DNA of 34,486 nt from Cyanobacteriota bacterium (lineage in GTDB: Bacteria; Acidobacteriota; Vicinamibacteria; Vicinamibacterales; UBA2999), in NCBI GenBank assembly GCA_019752015.1, contig JAIEMQ010000082.1:1-34486 (forward strand), given 5' to 3'. Made by a program: the position numbers and the translations under genes. A model generated the notes under the pieces. That model saw nothing but the letters and a program-made list of their open reading frames with translations. It was not told where the DNA came from and made no database searches. Each line of letters opens with the position of its first letter. Within the stretch, counting starts at the first letter, position 1. This document shows positions 33,231 through 34,486 of the stretch, in pieces.

Positions 33231-33881
33231 ATGGACAAGCTCGCGCTCAAGTGCCGCAAGAAGTTCCTGCGTTATTTCCCCGGAGGTTTCGGAGACGAGA
33301 CTTACGTCGACTGGGAGCGTGGCTACAAGTGGACGGCGCACGAGAAATGGAACGCCGAGCTCGGCGCCGGCGACATGAAGCGGCTCATTGCCGAAGGCGG
33401 GCACGCCGAGATCGCCGCCCGGGCGGTGCGGATCGAGTCGCGCACCAACCTGCTGTTCTCGTTCGAGAAGATGGCGCTGCGGGACGCCGTGAAGTCGGCG
33501 GCCGGCGCGACGGCATTTGCCGAAGGCCTGCACGCGTTTCTGCACGGCCGCGGCGCCGACGATCGCCGCTTCGAGGAGTGGTGCACGGTCGTCGAGAGCC
33601 TGCCGCGCAAACAGACGCGCGTCCTGACGTGGCCGGTGACCACCGTCTTCGGTTTCATCGCGCAACCGGACCGCCACATCTTTCTCAAGCCGAATGTGAC
33701 GCGCGTCGCGGCGAAGGCCTACGGCTTTGATTTTCAGTACGTCTCGCGCCCGTCATGGCCGACGTATCGATCGCTGCTCGATTTCGCGACGCTGGTGTGC
33801 CGCGATCAGCGCGATCTGAAACCGCGCGATCAGATCGACGCGCAGGGTTTCATCTGGGTGCAGGGCTCGGACGAGTACTAG
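33231..33881 (+). CDS. Conserved hypothetical protein in an operon with catalase
   Basis: A 216-residue soluble protein of a family I do not recognise by name. It starts two bases after the catalase stop, so it is very likely co-transcribed. Characteristic blocks are KKFLRYFPGGFGDETYVDWE, RGYKWTAHEKWNAEL, RIESRTNLLFSFEKMALRDA, AFAEGLHAFLHGRG, VLTWPVTTVFGFIAQPDRHI and FLKPNVTRVAAKAYGFDFQY, and the end is FIWVQGSDEY. No signal peptide, membrane helix or clear catalytic motif is seen. Similar proteins sometimes appear as stand-alone helpers next to regulators, but I cannot assign a role. The last 32 bases overlap the convergent MarR gene (33850-33881), so the two 3' ends share sequence. Confidence 0.78.
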   Translation: MDKLALKCRKKFLRYFPGGFGDETYVDWERGYKWTAHEKWNAELGAGDMKRLIAEGGHAEIAARAVRIESRTNLLFSFEKMALRDAVKSAAGATAFAEGLHAFLHGRGADDRRFEEWCTVVESLPRKQTRVLTWPVTTVFGFIAQPDRHIFLKPNVTRVAAKAYGFDFQYVSRPSWPTYRSLLDFATLVCRDQRDLKPRDQIDAQGFIWVQGSDEY

Positions 33882-34305
33882 CGCGCTCGGCGAGCTGCCG
33901 CAGCGCCTTGATCACGGCCTTCCGCCCGGCCGCGGAATATTCGGAGAGCAGCTGCTCGTTCTGCCTGACGATCGCCGCCCGCATCCTCGTGTAGCGCTTC
34001 CTGCCTTCGCGCGAGGCCACGATGAACTTCTCGCGCTGATCGTGTTCACCGCGCTCGATGTCAATCAGCCTCGCGCGCGTCATCCCTTTGATGATGCGGC
34101 TGGTCGTGCTCTTGTCGAGCTGCAGCGCCCCGGCAATGGCGTTCTGCGTCGTGCCGCGGCACGACAGCAGGAGGTCGAGCGTGTACGCCTGGGCGACGGT
34201 CAGGCCGAACGACAACGCCTGGTCGCGGCTGCGAAACTGATAGATGCGGATGAAGGCGGTGGCGGCGTCGAACAGCGCGTCGGCGTCGGCAGCAATACTG
34301 GACAT
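33850..34305 (-). CDS. MarR-family transcriptional regulator
   Basis: A 151-residue dimeric winged-helix repressor. Helices LTVAQAYTLDLLLSCRGTTQ and NAIAGALQLDKSTTSRIIKG form the recognition helix-turn-helix. The wing carries ARLIDIERGEHDQREKFIVA with the D-x-R pair conserved in MarR proteins, and the C-terminal helix (RKRYTRMRAAIVRQNEQLLS) is for dimer formation. It starts at 34305, only 11 bases past a TATAAT box on the minus strand, so the mRNA may be nearly leaderless. An inverted repeat just upstream is the probable operator for self-control and for a divergent gene beyond the window. The ligand is not known; the nearby catalase is a possible but unproved target. Confidence 0.9.
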   Translation of the reverse strand: MSSIAADADALFDAATAFIRIYQFRSRDQALSFGLTVAQAYTLDLLLSCRGTTQNAIAGALQLDKSTTSRIIKGMTRARLIDIERGEHDQREKFIVASREGRKRYTRMRAAIVRQNEQLLSEYSAAGRKAVIKALRQLAERASTRPSPAPR

Positions 34306-34316
34306 AGTCGGACCTG

Positions 34317-34322
34317 ATTATA
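34317..34322 (-). promoter_or_regulatory. TATAAT -10 box of marR
   Basis: The minus strand reads TATAAT at 34322-34317, with 11 bases before the marR ATG at 34305. No good -35 is seen 17 bases further upstream, where the sequence is GCCAAT. A start about six bases after the box would leave a leader of only a few bases, so translation may be nearly leaderless. Confidence 0.5.
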
Positions 34323-34339
34323 GTTGCTATTGACAACTA
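34321..34339. promoter_or_regulatory. MarR-type operator: inverted repeat TAGTTG-N7-CAACTA
   Basis: TAGTTG (34321-34326) and CAACTA (34334-34339) are perfect inverted half-sites seven bases apart, the size and symmetry of MarR operators. The repeat sits 15 bases upstream of the marR start and overlaps promoter elements on both strands. Binding here should repress marR and the rightward promoter together. Confidence 0.72.
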
Positions 34340-34359
34340 ATTGGCGGAACGCCTAGAGT
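34330..34359 (+). promoter_or_regulatory. Sigma-70-like promoter reading off the right edge
   Basis: A consensus -35 TTGACA (34330-34335) is followed after 18 bases by TAGAGT (34354-34359) as a -10 box. The -35 element overlaps the right half-site of the inverted repeat. The gene it drives would lie beyond 34486; a GTG-started frame from 34391 stays open to the edge but has no recognisable product. Confidence 0.6.
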
Positions 34360-34399
34360 CCGCGGCGCGAAAACGGGTCGTGCGCAGCGGGTGTCCGAG

Positions 34400-34456
34400 G
34401 GGACCGTAGTAGTGAGGAGCCTCGCGACGAACAACGCGAGAGGAGCGAAGGGTCCC
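34400..34456. repeat. Nested inverted repeat at the right edge
   Basis: GGGACC (34400-34405) pairs with GGTCCC (34451-34456), and inside it CTCGCG (34421-34426) pairs with CGCGAG (34435-34440). The stretch could fold in RNA or be a palindromic extragenic repeat. It lies downstream of the rightward promoter, so it would be in the leader of the next gene. Nothing else is recognised from 34360 to 34486. Confidence 0.4.
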
Positions 34457-34486
34457 TGCGGTGGTCACGTTGGTCGAGTAAGCACG

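Noticed and set aside
34360-34486. tRNA or other structured RNA gene
   Set aside because: The nested arms do not make a cloverleaf and there is no recognisable anticodon or T-loop; I keep it only as a low-confidence inverted repeat.

Overview
The window looks like chromosomal DNA of a high-GC member of the Acidobacteriota, probably Vicinamibacteria-like. This is an inference from gene content: a VWFA-related acidobacterial-type protein, an ADOP-type FtsX permease remnant, DUF6152, LVIVD, PD40 and NHL propeller proteins, and many secreted proteins with Sec or Tat signals. I see no rRNA, tRNA or CRISPR array.

Layout. Positions 1-10.8 kb are a gene graveyard mixed with intact genes. The wrecks are a frameshifted tyrosine integrase, an internally deleted AbiEii-type nucleotidyltransferase toxin, an unidentified gene scrap, a 3'-truncated IPT/TIG protein, a collapsed 2OG-Fe(II) oxygenase, a sulfatase/radical-SAM-like chimera, a truncated S41 peptidase and a gutted FtsX permease. 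Between them lie intact genes: a VWA protein, a coupled DUF305-LVIVD pair, a membrane protein, an HTH-cupin pair and a YCF48-like propeller. Several wrecks keep both ends of the ancestral gene but lose the middle, which points to decay by deletion.

Positions 10.8-13.7 kb (+) form a tight operon of a Tat-exported amidohydrolase, a DUF6152 protein and an unknown secreted protein. A PD40 propeller (-), a membrane-anchored PH-like protein (+) and two NHL propellers (-) follow to 18.8 kb.

Positions 18.9-25.9 kb (-) are a compact sugar operon: glycosyltransferase, UDP-galactopyranose mutase (glf), a GH1/RmlD-like fusion, galactokinase (galK), UDP-glucose 4-epimerase (galE) and a degenerate receiver-domain protein. 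Most junctions overlap or are only a few bases apart. Divergent to it is a GH2 beta-glycosidase. Together they suggest galactose capture and conversion to UDP-galactofuranose for a surface glycan; no galT is seen in the window.

Positions 27.9-34.5 kb hold a tiny Q/G/N/D-rich protein with a good terminator, a TauE/SafE permease, an unknown protein, a dienelactone hydrolase, a large HPII-type catalase with a Cys-Tyr pair like that of Neurospora CAT-1, an unknown follower gene, and a MarR regulator. A clear inverted-repeat operator lies between the marR promoter and a divergent promoter that leads off the right edge.

I found no convincing new multi-gene system. The best leads are the deletion-decay pattern, the catalase Cys435/Tyr458 pair, the degenerate receiver at the end of the Galf operon, and the MarR operator with its strong outward promoter.
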